Source: Acidobacteriota bacterium (lineage in GTDB: Bacteria > Acidobacteriota > Terriglobia > Bryobacterales > Bryobacteraceae). From it: a DNA stretch of 64,000 nt. The notes below the pieces were generated by a model that saw nothing but the letters and a program-made list of their open reading frames with translations, did no database searches and had not been told where the DNA came from. How positions within the stretch are numbered: position 1 is the stretch's first letter; every line of letters begins with the position of its first letter. The DNA is taken from positions 62,001-126,000 of the forward strand of contig JACQZR010000147.1 in the NCBI GenBank assembly GCA_016213775.1. The letters are read 5' to 3'. Both the position numbers and the translations under genes were made by a program. This document shows, piece after piece, positions 8,593 through 16,873 of this stretch.

Positions 8593-10226
8593 TGCACCAA
8601 AAGACGAGTTTTCGTAATATCGAACTTGTGGATACTTCCAAGCTGCCTCAGGTCATGGTCACAACCGCACTCCAACGCACCCTGGCGGATGTTCTGAATG
8701 CTGTCACTGGAGGCATTGCACAGTGCCCGAGCGTCGCACTCACTCGGATCTGGCTGCTCCTGGACGACGGCGATTGCAGGGTGTGTGCCGCTCGAGGGAA
8801 TCCGCCCGCGACGGCCCGCAGCCTGCATCTCGTGGCAAGCGCCGGAACAGCCCGGAACAGCGATCAGGACTGTAGCCACCTGCAAGGTGCTTTCCATCGT
8901 TTTGCGCTCGGCGAGCGCAAGATCGGCCGGGTTGCGCACAGTAGCGACCCTCTATTGCTGGCGGGGCTGAGAGGGGATGAAGACTGGATCGCAAATCCCG
9001 CGTGGATGGCCGCCGAAGGCATCCGGACATTCGCGGCGCAACCCCTGGTTTTCCGCGGTGAGGTTCTTGGTGTTCTGGCTCTGTTCGACCGCGGAGTGTT
9101 GAATGCCGCCGCCTTCGAGTGGATGCGCGTGTTTGCCGATTACGCGGCGGTAAGCATCGCCAACGCGAGAGCCTTTGAGGAGATTGAGCACCTGCGCAGC
9201 CGCCTGGAGGAAGAGAACTTATACCTCCGCGAGGAGGTGAGCGAGGCGCTCGGGGGAGGAGACTTCGTCGGCGAGAGTGAAGCACTTCAAAAAGTACTCA
9301 GACAAGTGCAACTGGTAGCACCCACCGATGCAGCAGTGCTCATCACGGGGGAAAGCGGGACCGGCAAAGAACTGGTCGCTCGTGCCATCCATAACCGCAG
9401 CGTGAGGAGCGCCCGCGCGCTGATCAAGGTGAATTGCGCCGCTGTACCTGAAAGTCTGTTCGAGAGTGAGTTCTTCGGGCATGTCCGCGGCGCGTTTACG
9501 GGAGCAATGACTGACCGCACCGGGCGTTTTGAATTGGCGGACGGAGGCACACTCTTCCTTGATGAGATCGGGGAACTGCCTCTCGCGATGCAAACGAAGC
9601 TCCTGCGCGTCCTTCAGGAAAAGGAATTCGAACGCGTGGGCGATACTCGAACGCGCAAAGTGGATGTTCGCGTCATCGCCGCTACCAACCGTGATCTGAA
9701 GCAGGAAGTGGAGGCCGGCCGATTCCGGCGAGATCTGTTTTATCGTCTCAGTGTCTTCCCCATAGATATCCCTCCAATCAGAGAGCGCCGCGATGATATC
9801 CCGCTCCTCGTTCGGCACTTCGTACACCAAACCTGCCGAAAGCTGAATCGGGCCGCACCTCGGGTTTCCCAGACAGCACTCGACAAACTCGTACGGCACG
9901 CCTGGCCCGGCAATATCCGCGAGCTCCAGAACGTGGTCGAACGAGCGATCATTCTGTGGCAGGGTGGTCCATTCACGCTTCCCCTGGATGCAGGACAACC
10001 GAACCCGGTCCCGGCCGGTACGCAGTCTGCGCCGCCGGAGCCTCAACTCCTGACTCGCGAAGAACTGAAACAGTTGGAACGGGAGAGCCTCGTGGAGGCG
10101 CTCCGTCGCGCTCAAGGCCGCGTGTTCGGAGCCCGTGGCGCGGCGGAACTCCTCGGGATGAGGCCGACCACGCTGGCCTCGAGATTGCGGGCGTTGCGAA
10201 TCAAGCAGCCAAATTCCCCCTTTTGA
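8592..10226 (+). CDS. Sigma-54-dependent activator (GAF, AAA+, Fis-type HTH)
   Basis: Up to 544 residues. An N-terminal GAF sensor (about 25-190) is followed by a short coiled coil, then the AAA+ domain with Walker A GESGTGKE, the sigma-54 contact loop GAFTGA, Walker B GGTLFLDEIGE and an R-finger region, and finally a Fis-type HTH. The architecture is FhlA/NorR-like. The frame opens with TTG at 8592, which overlaps the inverted repeat, so GTG 8628 or ATG 8655 may be the true start. It is divergent from the sigma-54-driven operon and almost certainly controls it through a GAF ligand. Confidence 0.92.
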   Translation: MHQKTSFRNIELVDTSKLPQVMVTTALQRTLADVLNAVTGGIAQCPSVALTRIWLLLDDGDCRVCAARGNPPATARSLHLVASAGTARNSDQDCSHLQGAFHRFALGERKIGRVAHSSDPLLLAGLRGDEDWIANPAWMAAEGIRTFAAQPLVFRGEVLGVLALFDRGVLNAAAFEWMRVFADYAAVSIANARAFEEIEHLRSRLEEENLYLREEVSEALGGGDFVGESEALQKVLRQVQLVAPTDAAVLITGESGTGKELVARAIHNRSVRSARALIKVNCAAVPESLFESEFFGHVRGAFTGAMTDRTGRFELADGGTLFLDEIGELPLAMQTKLLRVLQEKEFERVGDTRTRKVDVRVIAATNRDLKQEVEAGRFRRDLFYRLSVFPIDIPPIRERRDDIPLLVRHFVHQTCRKLNRAAPRVSQTALDKLVRHAWPGNIRELQNVVERAIILWQGGPFTLPLDAGQPNPVPAGTQSAPPEPQLLTREELKQLERESLVEALRRAQGRVFGARGAAELLGMRPTTLASRLRALRIKQPNSPF

Positions 10227-10357
10227 AAAGAACGCCCCGAGCGGAAGTTCCGGGCCGGGCGCAGTTCGAGTCGGCCGGGCCAGCGGCTGGCCGCGATGGT
10301 CGCGGAAGTCAAACCCTGATTCCCCGGGGGTGGCCTCGATCCGCGCCACGTGGAATT

Positions 10358-10978
10358 TCATCGGGCGTTCACTGGCGGATTGAAGAGCGAATAGTCGAGC
10401 GTTTTCTCCGCCGGGATCGGGTTGGTCCCAGCAATCCCGGAGAGCTGTACGATGCGGCGGTTTTCGAAGTCGGGCGCTACGACGGCTGCAGGCGGGTCGT
10501 GCAGCAGATTGCCGAGCGTGTTGAACATGCTGTTGCCGGGCCGACTACTTTGACGAAGCCCGGCGATCTGCCGCGGTGACTGATGTCGTAGCCGCGTTCC
10601 GGACTGCGGGTCGCGGCGAAGATCGCGTCTGCCGGGGCGTATGGCGACAGCAGCCCCACGGCCGGTTCGCCGAGGACAGGCGAGCAGGCCGGGAAACTCT
10701 CGTCCACGTCAATCTACAAGTGCCGGGCGTCGTCGATCTGCGCGGGACCGTTGATGTGGATGCGGCGGTGCGTGGCCAACTCAATGACAAGCGAGCCAAG
10801 CCGGCCTTCGTGCTCGATGTTCTCCCAAACCGGATCCAGGGGATCGATCAGCGCCGGGAATGCGGACACCCGGCCGCGAGAGCCAGGCAGCATGCCGAGG
10901 TCGCGATCGCGGCGTTGGAAGGCGGTCTGGTTCTGGCGCGAGTCTCCGGCAACCGGCAGCCTTTGCTGCGCGCCCTTT
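10358..10978 (-). pseudogene. Pyridoxamine-5'-phosphate-oxidase-like flavoprotein, broken
   Basis: Translation of the minus strand gives family landmarks of the split-barrel PNPOx-like proteins in order: HRRIHINGPAQ, then IDVDESFPAC, then FAATRSPERGYDISHRG and SPGFVKVV, then in another frame MFNTLGNLLHDP and a terminal segment ending at 10358. An in-frame TAG sits right after the ARHL segment (about 10713). A deletion with frameshift lies near 10540, where the usual YPGN loop should be. The front is poorly preserved. It is a decayed gene, not an expressed enzyme. Confidence 0.72.
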
Positions 10979-13054
10979 CTAACGCCAGCCCTCTACGACG
11001 AACAGCTCCGAAAGCACACGGCGATACGAATAAATATAGGATCGGCAGTCTCCCGATAGCACTACACCCGTTATGGAATTCACTCCAAGAGGATCGGATG
11101 GCTGAAGTTTTTTCCACGGCGTCAGACGCCCTGATGGAACGTGCACCCTTGATAGTTGAGCCGAACTGTCGCTTGCGCGACGGAGATGCTGTACAACGAT
11201 CCACATCGCGTCGGGAGTCCAGCGCAGCGGAGCCAGCGGCTCGTCCGCCGGAATGACCCGCGGCGCGCGCCCGCCTGACGTGTCGTAGAGCACAAGCTCG
11301 TTCTTCGGCGTTAGAACTGCCACCGACTCTCCGTTTGGCGAGATCGCAGCGTTGCGAATGGTCATCTCCGGGCTGATGGCGACAACCCCTGAGCCATCGA
11401 GCTTGTGCACGTAAAGCCGCAATCCCTGTTGAGGACGGCTGGCCAACGCCAACAGATGCTCGCCATTAGGAAGAAAACGGGCCCACTGATACCGCAGACC
11501 GGAAGCAGGGAGCCAGCGATAGGCATCGCCGTTAACCGGAACCAGGGCAAGCTGCTCGCGATCTTCTCTGGCGATCAAAGCCAAATCTCGGTCCGGAGAC
11601 AGGGCCATTGCCATCCCTCGGCCCAGCCGTCTCACTGCGCCAGTCTGGTTGTCCCGGACATAGGCCACCGACCGGTTGTTTACCGCCTCTCCGCTCTCGT
11701 CGAACAACAGGATTCGTCCATCGTTGCTGAGTTCCTGCACACGCGACCAGTCGAGCCACGAGAAATCGCGTTCGGCCGAGTGTGCGTGAAGGCGGCCCGC
11801 CATTTCGAGACGGCGGGTATCGCGTGTCACCAGCACTCGCCCGTCTCGACTGAAATCCTTAAGTGTCAACACTCCTGGAGCCTGCGCGATCGGCCGGAGC
11901 CGGCCGTCCAGTGTCACCGCCCAAACAGACCGCGGCCGATCCTCACGAGCGGCAGTAAACCATATCGCTTGATCGCTAGGATGCCAGGCGAGCCCAACCA
12001 CACTGGCCCACCCTTCGGAAAGGATCTTAACCCCCTTACCCGGCTCGAACAGCATGAGGCGCCCGCTTTCGTCATGTCGGAACGGATGCTCCACGAACGC
12101 GACACGGTCGGAGTTGGGAGCGACGCGTGGACTACTGAGCCATCCTCCCGTCCGGTATACAATCGTGCCGGAGGGACTCTCAAGCTGGTTCTTGCCATCG
12201 ATGGCTCGTACCACAACCAAGTGGTCGCCATCGCGTGTCCAGTCCGCACTCATGACCCCACGCTCGGCGAATACTGGCGCGGCGCCGGTTACCGGAACGC
12301 GCGATAACACGCCGCCTGAGATGTTCATTGTGCCGCCGGACGCCAGAAGGGCCAGTTCCGCCTTCCGCGAGACCGAGGCGAGCGAGAGATCGAGAAATCC
12401 CAGCGGTCGCGATTCAGGTCCGCCGCCGCCCACGATATACAACTGTCTAGGCCCGTCCTCCCAACGCGCGGTGTAGAGAACGGTTTGTCCGTCTGCCATG
12501 AAGCGCGCTCCTGACACTTGGCCCCGCCGGAAGGTCAACTCACGGAAGCGGACTTCGTGAGGAGAAGCTGGCCCCGTGCCATAACGCCACGCCAATCCCG
12601 CCAACAACATGACCACGACAGCCGCGCAGCCCGCATAGAGGCTTCGCCTGCGAGGGCGGGGCGCACCGGCTTGCGGCTCAAAATGCGCGTCTCTCTCATG
12701 CTCAGGCTCCTGGCCGTCTCGCTGCTCAATCATGCCAATGAAACGGTAGCCCACACGAGGGAGGGTCTCGACATAGCGAGGATTGGACGCCGAATCACCA
12801 AGCTTGATGCGGAGCCGGTTCGCTGTCGTGTTCATGCCGCTTTCGAAGTCCACGAACGTTCCATCAGGCCAGAGCTTCTGCCGAAGCTCCTCTCGCGTGA
12901 TTACGCTGCCGGGCTTCGTCAGCAGAACGCCAAGCAGTTGTTGCGCTTTCGGTTGCAGTTGAATCCGGACGCCCTGCTTGCGTAGTTCGCCGGATTCGCC
13001 GTCGAACTCAAACGGCCCGAACCGGAAGACGCGTCTAACAGGTGGGACGATCAT
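10979..13054 (-). CDS. CadC-like winged-helix protein with TolB/WD40-type propeller
   Basis: 691 residues from the ATG at 13054, which has GGGGAG 8 nt upstream; the frame extends further to 13135. Domains: OmpR/CadC-type winged helix (about 8-110, ending RYVETLPRVGYRF), a single membrane helix (about 140-162), then repeated propeller blades of the kind SPDRDLALIA and SPNGESVAVLTPKNE. DNA binding in the cytoplasm is therefore tied to a periplasmic propeller that could sense a ligand or envelope state. It is monocistronic, with unknown targets; the cytochrome fusion across the divergent gap is a candidate. Confidence 0.88.
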   Translation of the reverse strand: MIVPPVRRVFRFGPFEFDGESGELRKQGVRIQLQPKAQQLLGVLLTKPGSVITREELRQKLWPDGTFVDFESGMNTTANRLRIKLGDSASNPRYVETLPRVGYRFIGMIEQRDGQEPEHERDAHFEPQAGAPRPRRRSLYAGCAAVVVMLLAGLAWRYGTGPASPHEVRFRELTFRRGQVSGARFMADGQTVLYTARWEDGPRQLYIVGGGGPESRPLGFLDLSLASVSRKAELALLASGGTMNISGGVLSRVPVTGAAPVFAERGVMSADWTRDGDHLVVVRAIDGKNQLESPSGTIVYRTGGWLSSPRVAPNSDRVAFVEHPFRHDESGRLMLFEPGKGVKILSEGWASVVGLAWHPSDQAIWFTAAREDRPRSVWAVTLDGRLRPIAQAPGVLTLKDFSRDGRVLVTRDTRRLEMAGRLHAHSAERDFSWLDWSRVQELSNDGRILLFDESGEAVNNRSVAYVRDNQTGAVRRLGRGMAMALSPDRDLALIAREDREQLALVPVNGDAYRWLPASGLRYQWARFLPNGEHLLALASRPQQGLRLYVHKLDGSGVVAISPEMTIRNAAISPNGESVAVLTPKNELVLYDTSGGRAPRVIPADEPLAPLRWTPDAMWIVVQHLRRASDSSAQLSRVHVPSGRLTPWKKLQPSDPLGVNSITGVVLSGDCRSYIYSYRRVLSELFVVEGWR

Positions 13055-13240
13055 CTGTTCAACTCCCCAGAAAGAATTACCGCTCATTGTATCCGTTCCA
13101 AAGCCGGTTAGACGAGCACGTAAGGCACAAGACATCTAGCGTTTACATGGTTAGGCCCAGATTATCCCACGTCCATTGCATGGCTGCCCGATCAGCACCA
13201 CAATGACTTGACTGCTTTAACCATACTACGAGGGGCCAAC

Positions 13241-14035
13241 ATGAAAAGAGTCTTGTCTGCTGCTGTCGCGGCTTTCGTGCTGCTAGTGCCGGGTGCCTTG
13301 ACACAGAACCCGCCCGCTCCCACCTTGGACCGTGTCGGCTTCCCAGCCAGCTACCAGGATTGGCCAGTGCTCTACGTTTATGATCGTCCCGACAACCGGC
13401 AAGTGCGGACGATCTTTGCGAACGAACTGGCGTACAACGTGGAGGACGGGCAGCAATCAAACTATCCATACGGTTCGATACTCGTGATGCAGACGTGGGC
13501 CTGCCTGCGTGACACCTCCGGGGCCTGCATCCTTGACGAGAACGGCCGGTTCCAGAAGGACCCGGCGGCGACACCCACGTTGTTCGTCATGCGAAAAGAG
13601 AAGGGATTCGGGCAAGAGTACGGACCCAATCGAACCGGCGAGTGGGAATACGTAGCTTATCGCCCGGACGGGTCCTATCAGACCACGCCTCAGAACTCGT
13701 TCTCTTGTGCCGTCTGCCACTCCGAAGCGCAGAAGAATCTCGACTACACGTACCGAACGACACTGCGGACTCACAACGGTAGTGGCGCTGTGCCTAATAT
13801 CGTCATTACCAGCTACCGTTTTCTGCCCAGCACCCTTACGGTCAAGGCTGGCACGGTAGTCACGATTGTTAACGAAGACGCGCCGGCCCACACCGTTGTC
13901 GACGACGACCGATACGCAACAGATCGAATGCGGCGCGGAAATAGTGTATCCATCAAGTTCACTGTACCCGGCGAATGGAACTATCACTGCTCCATTCATC
14001 CCAGCATGCAAGGCAAGATTATCGTACAGGAGTGA
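13241..14035 (+). CDS. Secreted cytochrome P460-cupredoxin fusion
   Basis: 264 residues from the ATG at 13241 (GAGGGG 7 nt upstream). After a signal peptide (about 1-22), a cytochrome P460-type domain (about 30-175) carries a single heme motif CAVCH. The last 80 residues are a cupredoxin with type 1 copper ligands: His in PAHTV and the Cys, His and Met in YHCSIHPSM. P460 cytochromes oxidise hydroxylamine or detoxify NO, and a fused blue-copper domain could be the built-in electron acceptor. It belongs to the nitrogen-oxide theme with the nar operon, though not in the same operon. Confidence 0.82.
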   Translation: MKRVLSAAVAAFVLLVPGALTQNPPAPTLDRVGFPASYQDWPVLYVYDRPDNRQVRTIFANELAYNVEDGQQSNYPYGSILVMQTWACLRDTSGACILDENGRFQKDPAATPTLFVMRKEKGFGQEYGPNRTGEWEYVAYRPDGSYQTTPQNSFSCAVCHSEAQKNLDYTYRTTLRTHNGSGAVPNIVITSYRFLPSTLTVKAGTVVTIVNEDAPAHTVVDDDRYATDRMRRGNSVSIKFTVPGEWNYHCSIHPSMQGKIIVQE

Positions 14036-14340
14036 TTCGCTCCGGCCGCGCTCCGTTTTGGCCTGCTGCGCCAGCGGCCCTCGTAGACGGGAACCGTCTC
14101 CTGAATCGCTGGCAGGTGGAGCATCTTCGAACTGGGCAGCGACAACGCATGGAACAGCCACCCGGTAGAGTCCTTGGACCGCCATTCGAGCGGCTTGTAC
14201 CCTTTAACCCCAGGTGCGTAAACGTGCATTCTCGCCTTCAACTCAGCATCAAGAACGAGTGTGACTCGATCGCCGGGCCGGACGGTTTCATCACTGGCCG
14301 AGTAGGAATGGACGGAAAGATTGACCACAGCGCTGCCGCG
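14036..14340 (-). pseudogene. C-terminal remnant of a redoxin-type protein
   Basis: A minus-strand frame starting near 14328 contains RPGDRVTLVLDAELKARMHV, then YAPGVKGYKPLEW. This matches the DsbD-like C-terminal beta domain found behind redoxin domains in Acidobacteriota. The thioredoxin fold itself is absent, and the frame runs into the cupredoxin gene. It is a truncated fragment. Confidence 0.45.
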
Positions 14341-14361
14341 GCGAAAGCTCGCGCACCCTTG

Positions 14362-14571
14362 TTAGCCGGAGTGATCGCAAATGGCCGCACGAAGAGACCG
14401 GTGGACTGGACACGCGTCTGCAAAGACTTCGTGCACTCGCTCGACCGTCGCACGGCTGCCTCCGTCCGTTCTCAGCAGCAACCAAACGTGAATCCTACGG
14501 AGGACGAGAACCCCGTCTTCAACCGCAGTATCTCCGATGGCCTCGCCATTCAAAGGCTCGGCGCGAAAACG
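14362..14571 (-). pseudogene. Possible OsmC-like gene remnant beside the attachment site
   Basis: The minus-strand frame contains SRATVERVHEVFADACPVHR and SLRAAI. The CPVxRSL pattern resembles the second conserved cysteine region of OsmC-family peroxidases. No front half exists: the frame runs into the tRNA fragment at 14572. It is most likely a host gene fragment present before the mobile element inserted. The family assignment is tentative. Confidence 0.33.
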
Positions 14572-14616
14572 TGGAGCGGGAGACGAGAATCGAACTCGCA
14601 ACCAACAGCTTGGAAG
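14572..14616. repeat. attL: left 45-bp attachment repeat (tRNA 3' half)
   Basis: Identical over 45 bp to 26743-26787. It holds the T arm, the 3' acceptor strand and CCA of tRNA-Gly up to the anticodon region, but not the 5' half, so it is a tRNA fragment and not a gene. This is the chromosomal 3' end displaced by integration. Confidence 0.93.
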
Positions 14617-14720
14617 TTGATTGGTTAATTGATTCTAAAGAACTTAAGCGCATCAGAGCGCGTGTCCTGACTCTCAAAAACCACGTCGATTCAGTAACTT
14701 ACATTTTGAGCCTTGTGAAA

Positions 14721-14771
14721 CAGGGTAATAACAGGGTAGGAGTTTCCACGTTCCTGCCCTACTTTGCCCTT
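14721..14771. promoter_or_regulatory. Candidate integrase arm-type sites, attL side
   Basis: Two related ~20-bp motifs face each other: CAGGGTAATAACAGGGTAGG at 14721-14740 and, inverted at 14752-14771, a copy reading AAGGGCAAAGTAGGGCAGGA on the other strand. A third copy lies just after the integrase gene near attR. Motifs shared between both ends inside an element are typical of integrase arm sites. Confidence 0.5.
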
Positions 14772-14778
14772 GGATTGT

Positions 14779-14839
14779 CTCGTTGGACAAGAAACGAAAA
14801 GGCCCGCGGTGACGCCCGCGAGCCCTTAAATCCAACGAG
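14779..14839 (+). promoter_or_regulatory. Nested hairpin leader before the first satellite ORF
   Basis: Outer arms CTCGTTGGA (14779-14787) and TCCAACGAG (14831-14839) are perfect complements. Inside them GGCCCGCGG (14801-14809) pairs with CCGCGAGCC (14816-14824) with one mismatch. The 3' arm includes the ribosome-binding region of the ORF at 14846, so the structure could control its translation. Confidence 0.5.
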
Positions 14840-14845
14840 GTTCAA

Positions 14846-14998
14846 ATGTCGAAACTCAACACCATCGTATCGCCAAAGGGGAATTCCCGCAAGGCAAACC
14901 GCAACAAGCTTCTCTCTTTCGTCAAACAGTGGACAAAGGCCGAAGCTGCCGCTCTGAGGCACAAGGAAGCACTATCCGCAGCACGGAGGCGCAAGTGA
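14846..14998 (+). CDS. Small basic protein, first satellite gene
   Basis: 50 residues, strongly basic (many Lys and Arg, ending AARRRK), no cysteine and no membrane segment. The ATG has ACGAGG 5 nt upstream. Its stop overlaps the GTG start of the next gene (GTGA), which together with good codon use supports it as real. The function is unknown; its size and charge would suit a DNA-binding or regulatory peptide of the replication module. Confidence 0.6.
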   Translation: MSKLNTIVSPKGNSRKANRNKLLSFVKQWTKAEAAALRHKEALSAARRRK

Positions 14999-15672
14999 GA
15001 CCGGAGATGGGGGGCCGCCCTTCGGCGCGGTCCTTTCATATCGACTGGGGCCGGTTGCGCATTCTCGACGTGTGGCGAGACCTCGGGGGCGGTGAACTCC
15101 GCGGCAACCGGGGGCGCGCCTTCTGGCGGGATGGCGACGGCTACAACGTCTCTATAGATCCAGACCGGCAAGTATGGTACGACCATGCACGCGCGGAGGG
15201 TGGAGGTTTTCTTGAACTGGCGGCAGTAGCACTCGGGAGCAAGGCGGCGGCGGTCCAGTGGATTGCCGTGATGTACGGCGAAGCGCTTGATCCAACGGAA
15301 GCCCAAAAGGTTGGACAGGAGTTGGCGCAACGCAGGCAAATCGCGGAGTACGCACGGCTTTGGCGCGCTGCCAACATCCGCACTACCGAGAACATCAAGG
15401 CCGATACGTGCGTGATGATCAACGCGCGTGTCGGTGAAGAAAGGGATCGGGCATGGTTTCTCTTCACGCAAGCAGCGCGCGAACTCTGGCGATTTGAGCA
15501 ACTGCACAGCGATGCACTTCATGACGCCTTTGTCTCCGCGGTCGCAAATGACCCCGAATACGTGGCACGGCTGATCCACGAACAACGGGGACATGAAGGC
15601 GAGGCGAAAGGATTGGCCTGTTTCATCGTTGCATGCCTTGCACACGAACAAAGGGGGGCGAATGCAGCCTAA
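14995..15672 (+). CDS. Primase-like (CHC2-type domain relative) protein
   Basis: 225 residues from GTG 14995 (GGAGG 5 nt upstream). Residues about 15-75 (RDLGGGELRGNRGRAFWR, DGDGYNVSID and WYDHARAEGGGFLEL) match the layout of the primase zinc-binding domain, in which an FDHARGEGG-like stretch is followed by an alpha-helix. The zinc cysteines and histidine are not evident. The rest is helical with no TOPRIM motif recognised. It lies directly before the RepA-like ATPase with an 11-bp overlap, so it probably acts in initiating satellite replication. Confidence 0.6.
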   Translation: MRPEMGGRPSARSFHIDWGRLRILDVWRDLGGGELRGNRGRAFWRDGDGYNVSIDPDRQVWYDHARAEGGGFLELAAVALGSKAAAVQWIAVMYGEALDPTEAQKVGQELAQRRQIAEYARLWRAANIRTTENIKADTCVMINARVGEERDRAWFLFTQAARELWRFEQLHSDALHDAFVSAVANDPEYVARLIHEQRGHEGEAKGLACFIVACLAHEQRGANAA

Positions 15673-16693
15673 CCTTCAATCGGAAGCGCTGGCGACGGTA
15701 GGGAAGCATCTGACCATCATTGAGGGCGCGGAGAAGTCCGCAAAGAAGAACGGGAGACCGCGGCCGCAACTGGAAACCGTCGATGCTCTCGACATCTTCA
15801 AGCGGGAATTCCCTGAGCCGCAATTCCTCATTGATGACCTGCTGCCGAATGGTGTCACCATTCTGGCGGGCCGGCCGAAGTCTGGAAAAAGCTGGCTTAC
15901 CCTTCAAATCGCTATCAGCGTCGCGTGTGGCTCCCCGTTGTTCGGGGAGCACAAGACAAAGCAGGGGCGTGTTACTTATCTCGCACTGGAGGAACCGGAA
16001 TCGCGGACCCATCACCGATTGAAGCGGCTGATTAATCCGTCTGAATGTGACACCCCGTTCCTTCAGAACATTTCTTTCGTTTACCGGATTCCCCCTTTGC
16101 TCGCAGGTGGAAAGGAAATGCTTGATGATCACCTGGCGGCGCATCCATCACAACTCTGCGTGATTGACACCTTGCTCGCCATCGTTCAGAACCGAAGCAG
16201 CAAGGATGTCATGCGGAGCGATTACACGGAAGTGAACGAACTCCGCAAGCTGGCAGAGAGGCACAACACGGCGATCCTCTTGGTGGCCCACAGCCGGAAG
16301 ATGGGCGCGGATTATCACGTTGATACCGTTGCTGGCACGTCGGGGGTTACCGCGGCGTGTGATGCCATCTGGAGCCTCAAAAAGAAACCGGAGGGCGCAA
16401 CCCTGGACATCACGGGCCGGGAGTTTGAAGAGAACGTTATCGGCTTGCGTTTCGACACTGATGTCCCCTTCGGTTGGCAAAAGACCGGTGAGGGTGAGGC
16501 GGTGGCCAACAGCGAGGAGCGAGAGGAGATTATCACCCTTCTAGGGGATGAGGCTCCACTGTCCCCAAAGGCCATTGCAGACGGGCTACGGAAGAACAGG
16601 AACACCATTCGGCGGCTGTTGCAGAAGATGTACTGTGCTGGCGCCGTGGTGAAGAACTCGGATGGGAGGTACTGCCTTGCATCAGGGGTGTGA
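15662..16693 (+). CDS. RepA-like replicative ATPase/helicase with C-terminal wHTH
   Basis: 343 residues from ATG 15662, after GGGGGG. The RecA-type AAA fold has Walker A AGRPKSGKSW (about 70-80), an acidic LALEEPE and Walker B LCVIDT, and a sensor-like LLVAHSRK. The final 70 residues look like a winged helix (SPKAIADGLRKNRNTIRRLL), which could recognise the iterons that begin at its stop codon. The layout of helicase-initiator followed by iterons is like the rep-ori region of phage satellites and some plasmids. Confidence 0.83.
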   Translation: MQPNLQSEALATVGKHLTIIEGAEKSAKKNGRPRPQLETVDALDIFKREFPEPQFLIDDLLPNGVTILAGRPKSGKSWLTLQIAISVACGSPLFGEHKTKQGRVTYLALEEPESRTHHRLKRLINPSECDTPFLQNISFVYRIPPLLAGGKEMLDDHLAAHPSQLCVIDTLLAIVQNRSSKDVMRSDYTEVNELRKLAERHNTAILLVAHSRKMGADYHVDTVAGTSGVTAACDAIWSLKKKPEGATLDITGREFEENVIGLRFDTDVPFGWQKTGEGEAVANSEEREEIITLLGDEAPLSPKAIADGLRKNRNTIRRLLQKMYCAGAVVKNSDGRYCLASGV

Positions 16694-16854
16694 ACAGGCG
16701 TGAACAGGGAACAGCGTGAACAACCGTGAACAGCGTGAACAGATCGGGGTAGGTGTGAACAGGCGTGAACAGGCCGTGAACAGGAGAACTGCGTCTAAGT
16801 TGCTGCAATCGCGTCTCTTATGTTTTCTGTCCCTCTCCTGTTCACGCTGTTCAC
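16690..16854. repeat. Iteron array, candidate replication origin of the satellite
   Basis: The 8-mer GTGAACAG occurs seven times exactly in direct orientation (starts 16690, 16700, 16726, 16735, 16755, 16765, 16776), plus a variant GTGAACAA at 16716 and a partial copy at 16708. Spacing is about 9-11 bp, one helical turn, within each cluster. After a 54-bp gap with relatively more A and T, two copies occur in inverted orientation (16838 and 16847). The array starts at the end of the RepA-like gene, the classic place for an iteron origin. Confidence 0.75.
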
Positions 16855-16873
16855 ACACACGAGAGAAGAGATT

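Noticed and set aside
9219-10361. 380-codon minus-strand open frame under the sigma-54 activator
   Set aside because: Exactly antisense to a well-conserved AAA+ domain. High GC causes long antisense frames here.
11405-12307. 300-codon plus-strand open frame
   Set aside because: Antisense shadow of the CadC-like propeller gene; low-complexity composition, no start site and no domain.
14572-14616. Second tRNA-Gly gene
   Set aside because: Only the 3' half is present; the 5' acceptor strand and D arm are missing, so it is the attL copy.
16690-16854. CRISPR-like array
   Set aside because: Units are 8 bp with 1-12 bp gaps, too short for repeats and spacers, and partly inverted; no cas gene. Iterons fit better.
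16801-16860. Short secreted peptide reading through the inverted iterons
   Set aside because: The frame's start lies inside the repeats; the ATG at 16874 has the better ribosome site.
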